64,000 bases of DNA from Williamsia sp. 1138 (GCF_002095435.2 NZ_MJEJ02000039.1:62001-126000), one strand, 5' to 3'; positions 8,896-17,170 are shown, counted from the first letter of the stretch. Made by a program: numbers and translations. The notes: generated by a model from the letters alone, not told the origin.

Positions 8896-9109
8896 AGATT
8901 ATCCTTGAGCTACCCGTCTTGCACCAGGAGCAACGTGTGGCACCACCGACGCCGACGGTGACGTCCGCAACACTCGCCTTCCCGATTCCTTCCCCAGGCG
9001 ACGACAATCCGCCACCATCCTCACCACCACAGCCGCGCTGAGGCGTCAACGCAGTCCCTGTCAATGCCAGGTGTCGGTGACGTGGGCCCTGATGGGGCCG
9101 TTGGTTCGG

Positions 9110-9856
9110 TCACAGCAACGCGCCGCCGGAGACTTCGATGCGTTCACCTGTAGCCCAACGGAACTCGCGGGACACCAGGGCTGAGATCGCGTCGGCGATG
9201 TCATCCGGGTCGCCCACCCTTCCGAGAGCGGTCTGTCCAGACAGTGCCACGCGCATGGCCTCGTCATCGCGCATGGCTCCGCCATTGAAGTCGGTTGCTG
9301 TCGGGCCGGGCGCAATCGAATTGACCCGAATACCCCGCGGGCCCAGTTCGAGTGCCAGGCTGCGGGTGAGCGCTTCGAGCGCCTTCTTCGACGCCGCGTA
9401 GACGGAAGTCGCCGGGCTCACGTGTCGGCTGAGCGAACTGGACACGTTCACGATGCTTGCTCCGTCCGACAGGTGGGGCAGAAAGGCTTGGGCGACAAAG
9501 AGCGGACCACGAACGTTGACGGCGAAGGTGGTGTCGAAGTCCTCCGCGGTGACGGCGCCGAGTGGTGCGAACAACCCCACGCCGGCGTTGTTCACCAGCA
9601 CGTCGATGGTGTTGGCGTTCCACACCTGCCCTATGTCGGCGAGCACCGCGACGCGTGCCGCCTCGATGGAGGAAAGGTCTGCGACATCCAGCTGAACTGT
9701 GATGGCTTCGCTGCCCGCCTCGACTATGCGGTCCACCACCTCGCTCGAATCGCCCCGTGAAGCCACGACGACCTTGATCTTGTTCCTGGCCAGCGCGATC
9801 GCGGTGGCTCGTCCGAGTCCGCGGTTGGCGCCGGTCACGAGGGCTATACGGGACAT
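9110..9856 (-). CDS. Short-chain dehydrogenase/reductase (SDR)
   Basis: A 248-residue classical SDR oxidoreductase. The Rossmann dinucleotide-binding motif TGANRGLG is at residues 8-15, the NNAG motif at LVNNAGVG, the catalytic Ser in NVSSSLS, and the YxxxK motif as YAASK. PG motif follows in RVNSIAPGPTATDF. Arg after the first strand (VVASRGDSS) suggests NADP(H) rather than NAD(H). The substrate cannot be told from sequence. A TetR regulator is transcribed divergently 88 bases away with a palindrome between them, so the enzyme is likely repressed by that regulator and induced by a small-molecule ligand. Confidence 0.92.
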   Translation of the reverse strand: MSRIALVTGANRGLGRATAIALARNKIKVVVASRGDSSEVVDRIVEAGSEAITVQLDVADLSSIEAARVAVLADIGQVWNANTIDVLVNNAGVGLFAPLGAVTAEDFDTTFAVNVRGPLFVAQAFLPHLSDGASIVNVSSSLSRHVSPATSVYAASKKALEALTRSLALELGPRGIRVNSIAPGPTATDFNGGAMRDDEAMRVALSGQTALGRVGDPDDIADAISALVSREFRWATGERIEVSGGALL

Positions 9857-9873
9857 TTCGTCTCCAGTCAGAT

Positions 9874-9893
9874 AAGTAAATGAGTACTTACTT
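9874..9893. promoter_or_regulatory. TetR-type operator candidate between SDR and tetR genes
   Basis: Inverted arms AAGTAA (9874-9879) and TTACTT (9888-9893) flank an eight-base centre (ATGAGTAC). The site lies 17 bases from the SDR start and 51 bases from the TetR start, in the only intergenic space they share. Confidence 0.55.
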
Positions 9894-9944
9894 GTAAGCT
9901 AGACCGTGTTGTACTGCTCGTCAACTCGATGCATAGGAGAGTCA

Positions 9945-10511
9945 ATGGCCCGCGACGCCGAAGCCACCAGAGATCGAATCCTTGTTGCGGCAACCGAAGA
10001 GTTCGCTGCGCACGGGTTTGCAGGTGGGCGCGTTGAGCGGATCGCCGCCAAGGCGCAGAGCAACGTTCGGATGATCTACGCGTACTACGGGGGCAAGAGC
10101 GGGTTGTTCGATGCGACCCTGGCAGAGGCTCTGCGACGCATGGCCGAGAACGTCCCTCCGCGGCCAGACGACCTTGCCGGCTGGGCCGGTGACGTGTTCG
10201 ATCATCATCAGCGGTTTCCCGAAGTGCTCCGGCTGAGCATGTGGGCTCAGCTCGAACGGCCAGAGGTCACTGCTGAGCCGCGTGAGATCTATCGGGACAA
10301 GGCGCTTGCTGTGGCGACGGCGGTGGCCCAACCGCTGTCCGCCGTTGATGTCTTGGTCTTCATCTACGCCATTGCGCAGGCCTGGCAGTTGTCACCGAAA
10401 GGGCTTACGGGGCTTGATGAAGACCTAGACGGTGATGATGGGGTCGCCGCTCACAGGCAAGCGGTCGTCACCGCAGTGGAGCGCATGTTGCAAGCCCATT
10501 CCAACGCGTAG
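9945..10511 (+). CDS. TetR-family transcriptional regulator
   Basis: A 188-residue regulator starting at ATG 9945, with AGGAGA five bases upstream; the frame is open to 9906 but that start has no binding site. The N-terminal helix-turn-helix domain (residues 5-50) shows the TetR pattern: TRDRILVAATEEFAAHGFAG, then VERIAAKAQSNVRMIYAYYGGKSGLF. The C-terminal ligand-binding half contains the motif common in this subfamily (HHQRFPEVLRLSMWAQLE). Expected role: repress the divergent SDR gene and itself through the palindrome at 9874-9893. The ligand is unknown. Confidence 0.9.
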   Translation: MARDAEATRDRILVAATEEFAAHGFAGGRVERIAAKAQSNVRMIYAYYGGKSGLFDATLAEALRRMAENVPPRPDDLAGWAGDVFDHHQRFPEVLRLSMWAQLERPEVTAEPREIYRDKALAVATAVAQPLSAVDVLVFIYAIAQAWQLSPKGLTGLDEDLDGDDGVAAHRQAVVTAVERMLQAHSNA

Positions 10512-10534
10512 AACTGGGGCTTAGACAACCGAGA

Positions 10535-10626
10535 CCTGAAAAATCTGCTCCACTTTCGCAAAAATGCTCCACTTCCAGGGCACTGGAAGTGGAGCAGATT
10601 ACTGAAAGTGGAGCAGATTTTTCAGG
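10535..10626. terminator. 92-bp nested inverted repeat between convergent genes
   Basis: Two palindromes are nested. The outer arms are 23 bases each (10535-10557 and 10604-10626) and are exact reverse complements. The inner arms are 14 bases each (TGCTCCACTTCCAG at 10565-10578 and its complement at 10583-10596) with the loop GGCA. Seven unpaired bases lie on each side between inner and outer stems. TGCTCCACTT is present in both outer and inner arms, so the element is also a direct repeat. It lies between the end of tetR (10511) and the end of the STAS gene (10642), where a two-way terminator is expected. A small non-autonomous mobile or REP-like element is an alternative. Confidence 0.7.
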
Positions 10627-10641
10627 CGGAGTGCCTGACGG

Positions 10642-11130
10642 TCAAGCGATAAGAGATTCCGTGTCGTCGCGGTCAGCGTGGATATACGTTGTGATCGCAG
10701 CGTCGACGGTGGATGAGATGGTCAGAATACGGTCCAGACCAATGAGTTTCATGGTTCCTGCTGTCGCGGGACCATTGGCGACGATACCCAGATGTCCGCT
10801 CGGTGACATCGCGGATTGGGCGTCGATCAGGACCTGCATGCCCGCTGAGGACAAGAAGGTCGTACCTGTCAAATCAATGATCAGGCAACGCGATTCGGCC
10901 TTGAGTGCCTCGAGCACTGCTTCGGTGAGTTGGGGCGCGGTCAGCAGGTCGATCTCGCCGCTGACCGAGAGGATGGTCGTACCCTGTCGCTGCAGGGTGA
11001 GGACGCCGAGAGGGGCGCCCCTGTGAGGCTTCAGAGTGTTGCTTTTAGAAATTAGAGCTGATGATTGTGTATGCACGGTGGTTGTCCTTTCGACGACCAA
11101 CTGTGCTGACCCGTCGTGCGCGAAAGACAC
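10642..11130 (-). CDS. STAS-domain anti-sigma-factor antagonist
   Basis: A 162-residue protein with a STAS domain at about residues 42-140. The strand GTTILSVSGEIDLLTAP and the conserved loop IIDLTGTTFLSSAGMQVL contain the Ser that anti-sigma kinases phosphorylate in SpoIIAA/RsbV homologues. The roughly 40-residue N-terminal extension (AQLVVERTTTVHTQSS) is unstructured or wrongly included; a later start is possible. Proteins of this type bind an anti-sigma factor when unphosphorylated and so release a stress sigma factor. No kinase or sigma gene lies in the window, so the partner is elsewhere. Confidence 0.85.
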   Translation of the reverse strand: MSFAHDGSAQLVVERTTTVHTQSSALISKSNTLKPHRGAPLGVLTLQRQGTTILSVSGEIDLLTAPQLTEAVLEALKAESRCLIIDLTGTTFLSSAGMQVLIDAQSAMSPSGHLGIVANGPATAGTMKLIGLDRILTISSTVDAAITTYIHADRDDTESLIA

Positions 11131-11240
11131 GACTGTCAGAAAATGGCTCGGACTGCACCGGGTTCAATGATGCCACAGAATGCTTACCGGAGGGTAACAA
11201 CCCGGCCTTTTTGCAGGTCAGGGGGCCGCCTTGTAAGCGG

Positions 11241-12554
11241 TCAGCTCGGCCTGCCGATGAGACGGAACGCAGAAAAGGCATGGGCGGGTTGCGCGGCGGA
11301 CCAATAGAAGCCTTGTCCGTAACTGGCGCCGATGAGACGGGCCTGTTGCGCCTGTTCGGCTGTTTCGATGCCTTCGATGACCAAGAACTGACCGAGTTCG
11401 GCGGTCAACGCGGTCAGCGCCCGCGCGATGGCGCGACCGGTGGGGGTCTGGAGCGACGAACCGACTGCGCGATCGGCCTTGAGTCCGTCGACGCCGAACG
11501 AGAGGAGATGCTCGGCAGGCAGCCAGGGGCCGCCGATGTCGTCGAGGACCACGATGTAACCACGCTCCTGCAGGTCGTTGATGACCCGGGAGTTGATCAG
11601 TGCCGTGGTGGGAACGGCGACGGTCTCGGTGATCTCGAGAATGATCGACTCCGCTGCGATACCGGCGTCGGTGGCCACCTTGTCGATGCGGTCGGCGCAG
11701 TCCGGACGGTAGAAGTGGTGGGCGGAGAAGTTGACGGCGACCCTCACGTTGGCAGCCTCGGTGTCAGTGGACCGCCACCGCTGCAGATCGTCGAGTGCCC
11801 GCGCCAAGATGGCCAGATCGAAGTCGATGATCAGATCGGTGTTCTCGATCAACGGCACGAAGGCGCCCGGCGGCAGAACGCCGAGGGTGGGGTGGAGCCA
11901 CCGCGCCAGGGCCTCCACTGCGATGAGATTCCCGTTCTCCAGATCGATGATCGGCATGTACCAGGGCACGATCTCGTCGTTGTCGACTGCGTTCGCCACT
12001 TCGCCGACGCCGATCCCGATTGTCCTCACCGCGGTGTCGTGCACGTCTGCGTTCGACAGACCTGTAGGGGAGAAGTTGGTCCCTCGCGATCGTGCGGCGT
12101 CGAGCGCGTCACCCGCAAGGATCGCGCATCGCTCGAGCGCCGCGATGTCGATGGACTGCTCTGAGTGCGGATCTTGATCGAGGACGCACACGGTGGCCAC
12201 CGGAAGGCCCTCGCGTCCGAGCACAGGAACGCCCGCGTAGGCGCGAAACCCCACATCGCGCATGAGCGTTATCAGGTCCGAATCTCCACCGCCGTCGGCG
12301 GCGTCGGCGACGACTATCGGCGCATTGCCGGCGACGACTCGAGCACATCCAGACAGGCGCAGCGGCACTATCAGGCCAGCGCTCATTCCGTGGGCGGCGA
12401 TGGTGTACTGATGGGCGCCGTCGACCACGTTGACCAGGGCGATCGGGAATCCTGTGACCTGAGCGGCCAAGTCGACAACCGCAGTCAGTCCAGGCGTCGT
12501 TGCCAACTGGGTGTAGTGCGACGCCGAGCGTGCGCGGCGGTCGTCGTCGGTCAT
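11241..12554 (-). CDS. GAF-EAL protein, probable cyclic-di-GMP phosphodiesterase
   Basis: A 437-residue cytoplasmic protein: N-terminal GAF-like sensor domain (about 20-155) and C-terminal EAL domain (about 190-430). EAL hallmarks are present: the signature EAL in AVEALARWLHP, NFS in VAVNFSAHHF, LEITE, the Asp pair in VVLDDIG, Lys in LKADRAV, and EGIET. The metal- and substrate-binding set therefore looks complete. However, loop 6, usually DDFGTGYSS, reads DDIGGPWLP, which may lower activity. EAL enzymes hydrolyse c-di-GMP to pGpG. Because polysaccharide synthases are common c-di-GMP targets, this gene could tune the polysaccharide operons nearby, but no PilZ domain was recognised in the window. 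Confidence 0.88.
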   Translation of the reverse strand: MTDDDRRARSASHYTQLATTPGLTAVVDLAAQVTGFPIALVNVVDGAHQYTIAAHGMSAGLIVPLRLSGCARVVAGNAPIVVADAADGGGDSDLITLMRDVGFRAYAGVPVLGREGLPVATVCVLDQDPHSEQSIDIAALERCAILAGDALDAARSRGTNFSPTGLSNADVHDTAVRTIGIGVGEVANAVDNDEIVPWYMPIIDLENGNLIAVEALARWLHPTLGVLPPGAFVPLIENTDLIIDFDLAILARALDDLQRWRSTDTEAANVRVAVNFSAHHFYRPDCADRIDKVATDAGIAAESIILEITETVAVPTTALINSRVINDLQERGYIVVLDDIGGPWLPAEHLLSFGVDGLKADRAVGSSLQTPTGRAIARALTALTAELGQFLVIEGIETAEQAQQARLIGASYGQGFYWSAAQPAHAFSAFRLIGRPS

Positions 12555-12714
12555 GGCCAGACTCCTCGGGGTCTCAGGGGTTGAGTCTGCCGAAGTATGA
12601 GTATTACCGATTATGTGACAGAAATGGGGTCACAACGCGTCTTTTCGGGGCGATGAGTGTGCCTGAGTCCACCCGCGCGGCCCGAGGCGCGCAGAGGTGT
12701 CCCATCGTGCAAGC

Positions 12715-14337
12715 TCAAGCTGCGTCGGTGAACCAGTCGCCGGGCGGCGGTTCCGGATCGGGCAACTGTTCGAGTTCGGCAATCCACCGTTGCTCCTCGG
12801 CGTGCCACTCCGGGTGTTCGGTCTGCCAGTTGGCCTCGAAGAGTTCTTCTTTGGCTCTCTGCCGGAACCAGGCGGCGTGTGCTTCTTCGGCTTCGTCTTG
12901 TGCGCGCAGGGCAGCCACAGTCTCCTGAAAGTGACGTTCAGGAAAGTGGGTGTGGTTGGGAGTGAGGGGGTCGTCGGTGCCTCGTTGGCGCCACCCGACT
13001 CGACCCACCCACCCGGGCGGGCCGGTTTCGGAGGTGATGATCTCGGTGATCCACCCGTGCTCGCCGTCGTGTATCTGCCCGTGGTCGGGGTCGCAAACCA
13101 AGGTGAGGACAGTGATATCGGTATAGCCGCCGTTCTTCCATTCGCGCATGTGGTGCACGGCGGTGCGAGTCGCTGGTTGGTCGCATCCTGGGCGGGAGCA
13201 GCCGCGCTCGGCTGCGATGAGCGCGATGCGCTGGTGGGCGGAGGCCAGTCGGGCCTCGCGACCGAGAAACAGCGGCCGGTGAGCGTTGTCCAGGAGTGCG
13301 AGGAACTTTCGGCTGGAGCCGGCGAGCGCCAGCGCATCCCGGACCGGCAGGGTTCCGCCGGATGCGGTGGTGGCGATCCCGACCTCGTTCTCCAGCTCCT
13401 CGAGGGTCATGGTGGCAACGACTTTCGCGGCCTGCCCCCGGTGCTGGCCCACGGCCCGCGAGCCGACCACGTGCTCGAGCATGCGGTGAAATGCGTCGTG
13501 GTTGCGTTGCTCTTGCGAGCGGTCGTCGCGTTCTGCGGCGGCGGCGAGCACGTCGTTGTCGGCCATATCGCTATTGCCGCTCGGGGATTCCGGGTCAGCG
13601 GGATTGTTCATACCCTTCCTGGCCCACTTCTCGGCCACGACATCCCACAGCGCCCGGGTCGCAGGGGTGAGGGTGCCGGTGATGCCGGACATGTGATCGA
13701 AATCGGGTCCTGACACCTTGAATGCTCGTGCGCGGGTGCGGTCAGCGTCGTCGGTGAACTCGCCGTCCGGGTTGAGGTAGGCGATCAGTCGCTGGGCAGC
13801 TTTGGTCAGGTCCTCAGGCGACATGGTGCGCGCGTAGGCTGCCAGATCAGCTTCGACCTTCGACCACATCTCCGGGACTCGTAGAACTCCCGGCAGCGCC
13901 TTCAAGGTCTTGTGGATGACTCGGTAGTGCGCAAACTCGATGGCACCGTCGGTCATCGCGGCAGCGGTCGCCGGGTAGGGGGCCGGGAGCAGGTCACCGG
14001 AGAGCTCCCGGCGGTGGCCGATCCGCTCGGCGGCTTTGTAGCGTGCGCCGGCGTGATCGACGTTGAGCCGCAACAGAGATGACAGGTACTTACCCGGCTT
14101 CAACCCGCGCTTGGCCGCCACACCGCGCTCGCGCAGTTCCAGCGCCCACCGCACCGAGAGTGCGTCCTCGCGGCGCCGCCCGGTCTCGACGATCTGTGCG
14201 GTCTCGACCACTTGCTCGTCCGAGAGCGACGTCAGAGACACCTGACTCAGGTGCTGCGAGATCGCTTCGCGCGCAGCGACCAGCTCGGCGGCATCCATGT
14301 GCTGGATGACGTCGAGAAAGTCGACTGGTTCGCTCAT
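12715..14337 (-). CDS. DUF222 and HNH endonuclease domain protein (13E12-repeat type)
   Basis: A 540-residue protein with an N-terminal DUF222 helical domain (about 5-330) and a C-terminal HNH nuclease module: CSRPGCDQPATRTAVHHMREWKNGG followed by DP and DHGQIHDGEHGW. The Cys pairs and HH are the zinc-binding and catalytic residues. The start ATG 14337 is preferred over a TTG ten codons upstream. This architecture occurs in many copies in Mycobacteriales genomes (REP13E12-like genes) and is linked to mobile or repetitive elements, though most copies have no proven activity. Pro/Glu-rich C-terminal tail (DPEPPPGDWF). No terminal repeats could be seen here. Confidence 0.88.
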   Translation of the reverse strand: MSEPVDFLDVIQHMDAAELVAAREAISQHLSQVSLTSLSDEQVVETAQIVETGRRREDALSVRWALELRERGVAAKRGLKPGKYLSSLLRLNVDHAGARYKAAERIGHRRELSGDLLPAPYPATAAAMTDGAIEFAHYRVIHKTLKALPGVLRVPEMWSKVEADLAAYARTMSPEDLTKAAQRLIAYLNPDGEFTDDADRTRARAFKVSGPDFDHMSGITGTLTPATRALWDVVAEKWARKGMNNPADPESPSGNSDMADNDVLAAAAERDDRSQEQRNHDAFHRMLEHVVGSRAVGQHRGQAAKVVATMTLEELENEVGIATTASGGTLPVRDALALAGSSRKFLALLDNAHRPLFLGREARLASAHQRIALIAAERGCSRPGCDQPATRTAVHHMREWKNGGYTDITVLTLVCDPDHGQIHDGEHGWITEIITSETGPPGWVGRVGWRQRGTDDPLTPNHTHFPERHFQETVAALRAQDEAEEAHAAWFRQRAKEELFEANWQTEHPEWHAEEQRWIAELEQLPDPEPPPGDWFTDAA

Positions 14338-14394
14338 GTGTTCGACTATAGGACAGGCCTCCGACAACGGTCGCCGGGCTCCGTCTGCACGCGA

Positions 14395-14604
14395 CTACCG
14401 TCCGGGCGGTACGTCGATGCTGCGAGTGCGGGCGACCTCGTTCGCGTGCTCGAGTTCGCCTCGGCTGCCGTTGTGCTCGAGTTGATCGCCCTCGGGCGTA
14501 GTGCTGTCGAAAGCCGCTTGTACGCGCGCCCTCAGGTCCTTTATGTGCTGCACGAGTTCGTCGTCGCTCATGGTTTCGGGCGTGCGATGCGAGTGTTCCG
14601 TCAT
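14395..14604 (-). CDS. Small hydrophilic hypothetical protein
   Basis: A 69-residue, highly charged protein (MTEHSHRTPETMSDDELVQH at the start, then a coiled helix ELVQHIKDLRARVQAAF). An internal Met at residue 12 is a possible alternative start. It lies 57 bases upstream of the HNH gene in the same direction and about 50 bases downstream of the tyrosine phosphatase gene. No family recognised. Confidence 0.45.
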   Translation of the reverse strand: MTEHSHRTPETMSDDELVQHIKDLRARVQAAFDSTTPEGDQLEHNGSRGELEHANEVARTRSIDVPPGR

Positions 14605-14655
14605 CGCCCCAGTATCGCCGAGATGAGATTCGTTGAAACGGCCTTTATGTCTCGG

Positions 14656-15135
14656 TTACAGCCCTCGGGTGATCACGGGGATCGCAGCGTCGACCGCCTG
14701 GGCGATCTCGGCCGCGGCCCTGTCGAACTCTGCGGCCGGCTTGCCCAGAGGATCGGCGATGTCCAGGGATGCAGCGTTGCGATCGGCGCCGGCGGCAGGG
14801 TCGAGGCCGGCCTCGCGGAGAGTGATGATCGTGCGCCAGCGGATCGGCGCCAACTGGCGTGCTGCTGCCCGGTGGTCGCGGGCCAGGCACAGGACCAGGT
14901 CGCTCTCGGCTACGAGGGGAGGGGTGAGAAAGCGGGAAGCAAAGGGAAGTGGATCGAGGCCTAGAGCTCGCAAAGCCCGGGCGCTTTCGGGGTGCATGTC
15001 GTGGCCGTTCATGGCGCGGGTGCCGGCACTGGAGACGGTCCAGCCCAATCCGAGTTCGCTGCTCCGCTGTTCGAGCATGCGCTGGGCAATCGGCGACCGG
15101 CAGATGTTGCCGGTGCACACCACAAGAATTTTCAC
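14656..15135 (-). CDS. Low-molecular-weight protein-tyrosine phosphatase
   Basis: A 159-residue LMW-PTP starting with GTG 15135. The P-loop CTGNICRSPIA (C-x5-R-S, catalytic Cys at residue 7 and Arg at 13) and the general-acid loop LDIADPLGKP (Asp-Pro) are intact. The body follows the bacterial Wzb/PtpA pattern (SSAGTRAMNGHDMHPESARALRALG, LVAESDLVLCLARDHR). Wzb-type enzymes dephosphorylate the tyrosine kinase that controls capsule chain length. A Wzc-like kinase is encoded at 42.4 kb, and the phosphatase copy inside that cluster is decayed (30.75-31.28 kb), so this copy is a candidate to serve the cluster, although PtpA-like roles are also possible. Confidence 0.9.
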   Translation of the reverse strand: MKILVVCTGNICRSPIAQRMLEQRSSELGLGWTVSSAGTRAMNGHDMHPESARALRALGLDPLPFASRFLTPPLVAESDLVLCLARDHRAAARQLAPIRWRTIITLREAGLDPAAGADRNAASLDIADPLGKPAAEFDRAAAEIAQAVDAAIPVITRGL

Positions 15136-15656
15136 CGGTTCAGTATGCGTGCTTCGGCCCCCGAACAGGCGCTCGGTGGCCTGCCGACGTGGCCCAAAGA
15201 TCAGTCGTGCTGTGGTTGAGCAATATTGAGTCGAAAAACTCTCGCCGAGAGTCTTGCGAGCGGCACGAGTGGGTGCTAAAACATTTCCCACAGCGATGTG
15301 GTCGCGCCATCCAGGTGGCGGGGCCAGGACGATGAGGGAGGTGCCTATCGACGTAGCTTGTGCTTCATTGCGCCCGGTCAGATGGTCGTGCCGGGGTATG
15401 CAACTCAGTAGTCCAGTCGCCGCCAGGTGACTGATCCCTATCCATTCGGTGGTGCCGCCCGGACACTCTGGGCGGCACCACCCTTGATTGAGCACCATGC
15501 GGTGGGCGGCCACCGCACATCAGTGCCGACCCCGGCCTGCAGGGTTCGCCGGGCCCAGGCAGAATGCGACGCGGCGAGCGTGCGACGATGTGCCGTAACG
15601 CTAGCTACGCCGGCACCGAACGCCGGCGACAACACACGAACCCGAGGGAGACTTCA
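15136..15656. other. Intergenic region with a perfect hairpin
   Basis: About 520 bases between the phosphatase gene and the first small-peptide gene. No convincing coding frame was seen. It holds a 13-bp perfect stem, GGTGGTGCCGCCC at 15448-15460 and its complement at 15470-15482, with a nine-base loop. There is no T-run on either side, so it may be a regulatory structure as easily as a terminator. Confidence 0.5.
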
Positions 15657-15758
15657 ATGTCGACATACACCGCGATTGACGCCGCTATCGATGGCTTCCT
15701 GAACACCACTCCCTGGGCGATGGACCTCCTGCTCTTCTTCGTCGGCGGAGTGCAGTGA
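15657..15758 (+). CDS. Small acidic amphipathic peptide, 33 residues
   Basis: ATG 15657 is preceded by GAGGGAGA seven bases upstream. The peptide starts MSTYTAIDAAIDGFLNTTPW and ends in a hydrophobic run (MDLLLFFVGGVQ). It has no Lys or Arg and three Asp. At 100 degrees per residue, T5, D8, D12, N16 and D23 fall on one face of a helix, so it should be an amphipathic helix. It has no signal peptide. These traits match the tiny PorA/PorH channel peptides of corynebacteria, which are acidic, lack signal peptides and act in the mycolic-acid outer membrane. That link is inferred from properties, not sequence identity. See also 16037 and 26770. Confidence 0.6.
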   Translation: MSTYTAIDAAIDGFLNTTPWAMDLLLFFVGGVQ

Positions 15759-15896
15759 TCTCTGGGGTCCAGTCCTCGTCTGCGAATCCTGTTGCAGAAG
15801 AGTCGCTAACCTGAGTTTCACCAGGCTTCACCACTGATTGAACGCGGTTGTCTGACCCCTAGCGATGACTAAATCGTCACCGGTCCTCGCAGGAAA

Positions 15897-15933
15897 TGCG
15901 GCGAATTCGAATAATTAATTCGAATTCGCCGCA
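15897..15933. terminator. 16-bp perfect stem, terminator candidate
   Basis: TGCGGCGAATTCGAAT at 15897-15912 pairs exactly with 15918-15933 across the five-base loop AATTA. It lies 138 bases after the stop of the 33-residue peptide gene and 103 bases before the next peptide gene, so it can end transcription of the first or separate the two units. The AT-rich inner part is unusual for this genome. Confidence 0.55.
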
Positions 15934-16036
15934 CCTGTTTCTGAAAGAATCGATATGCTGAGTCGGCACGATGCTTTATTCCGTCCTCAACTCTTATCAT
16001 GGATAAGTATGTTGACATTTAAAGGAGTATGACTTC

Positions 16037-16105
16037 ATGACCTCAGTATTCACTTTGGACATCCTCGAGATCATCGCATTCGTCATCGAGACATTCGGCT
16101 CGTAA
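16037..16105 (+). CDS. Small acidic amphipathic peptide, 22 residues
   Basis: ATG 16037 follows the strong binding site AAAGGAGT by eight bases; stop TAA 16103-16105. The peptide (MTSVFTLDILEIIAF and a seven-residue end) has D8, E11 and E18 within 80 degrees on a helical wheel, with all other faces hydrophobic, and no Lys or Arg. It is followed by a strong terminator hairpin (16148-16190). The combination of a good ribosome site, a short amphipathic product and its own terminator argues that it is a real gene. Possible roles are a PorA/PorH-like channel peptide or a modulin-like secreted peptide. Confidence 0.6.
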   Translation: MTSVFTLDILEIIAFVIETFGS

Positions 16106-16147
16106 CCGAACAGTTCCCGATATAAGTAATCGGGGGGTTTGATCCGC

Positions 16148-16190
16148 TGACCCGGTCTTCCGGAGCTTCGCAGCCCGGGAGACCGGGTCA
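16148..16190 (+). terminator. Terminator hairpin after the 22-residue peptide gene
   Basis: TGACCCGGTCT (16148-16158) and its exact complement (16180-16190) form an 11-bp stem that can extend by five further pairs including one G-T, with an 11-base loop. It is followed by ATTTCGTTT. It also lies downstream of the convergent lipoprotein gene and may serve both. Confidence 0.7.
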
Positions 16191-16354
16191 TTTCGTTTCG
16201 GCAGGACCGACACTTTCCTGGCGCGCTCGCCGTGACTGCCATCCGTCTTTGACCACGAGCAAGAAGAACGCTGAGAACTGCCCAATCGAAGAATTCCGCG
16301 ACTTGGATAGCGGAGGGGTTGTGAGATCCGCCGAGACTGCAGAAATGACGTGGC

Positions 16355-17170
16355 CTACTCGGCCGATGGCTTCGCAGCGGCAGTCTCGGTAGGCGCGACC
16401 GACAAACTCCGAAACCAGAACTCGGTATTGTCTCCGCGCCAGCCAACTCGCCCGGGCCGCAGTTGGGGCGGCGACTGCCGTGCTCCGATATCGATTGCAC
16501 CGAGGACGAGTTCGCCATCCTGACGGACCGCGAGAGATACCGAGTTGTTGTCGATGCCCACGTCCGCTGTGAAATGCGACCATGTGCGTGTCGCCGCCGG
16601 AAGCGGTGCCGTGGCGATGGTGCGGTACACACCCCTGCCGGTGCCCCGGGGAGCCTTGCGCTTCCAGACAATCGTTCCCGAACGCCGGACCAGGGTCACT
16701 GCGTACAGGTCGTCGGGTGAGCGGTACCCGAACAGGAGATGAACACCGTCGTAGTCCTGCTCCGGGGTCCGCTCGGTCTCGGTCGGCTCGTCTGCCCACA
16801 GCTCGCAGCTCATCGAAAAGCGGGCGAAGTCGTCGCGTTTGGACAGAGCTCTCAGGACTGCCGAACCGGTCGCTTTCGACGAGCCCGAGTCCGGTGAATT
16901 GCCGTCTATCGGGCCGCTCCATCCGCACCCGCCGTCGTGGAACAGTGACCCGCTGGTCACGGTCCAGTCCGGTGACGTGACCGCGCCGTCCGTTTCGGAT
17001 CGGCGGAGTGCGTACTCATTGGTCACCAGGCCTCGTCCCGCAGCGAACTTCGGCGCCCAGCGGGTGTCGGCAGGTGATCGTTGACCTCCACCGCATGCGA
17101 CGAGACCCCCGGCCGCGATGGCCCCTAGCCCCAGGCCCAAAGCTCGTCGTCGAGACAGGTGCTGCGGCAT
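16355..17170 (-). CDS. Putative lipoprotein of the polysaccharide operon
   Basis: Start ATG 17170 overlaps the stop of the deacetylase gene by one base (TGATG). The 271-residue product has a twin-Arg-like leader (SRRRALGLGLGAIAAGG) ending in a lipobox (GLVACGG, Cys about 26), so it is exported and lipid-anchored. The mature part reads like a concanavalin/LamG-type beta-sandwich: DDFARFSMSCELWAD, YDGVHLLFGYRSPDDLYAVTLVRR, HFTADVGIDNNSVSLAVRQDGELV, with a closing WFRSLSV. A similar fold occurs at the end of the deacetylase encoded upstream. It probably binds or positions the exported glycan. The enzymatic role, if any, is unknown. Confidence 0.75.
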   Translation of the reverse strand: MPQHLSRRRALGLGLGAIAAGGLVACGGGQRSPADTRWAPKFAAGRGLVTNEYALRRSETDGAVTSPDWTVTSGSLFHDGGCGWSGPIDGNSPDSGSSKATGSAVLRALSKRDDFARFSMSCELWADEPTETERTPEQDYDGVHLLFGYRSPDDLYAVTLVRRSGTIVWKRKAPRGTGRGVYRTIATAPLPAATRTWSHFTADVGIDNNSVSLAVRQDGELVLGAIDIGARQSPPQLRPGRVGWRGDNTEFWFRSLSVAPTETAAAKPSAE

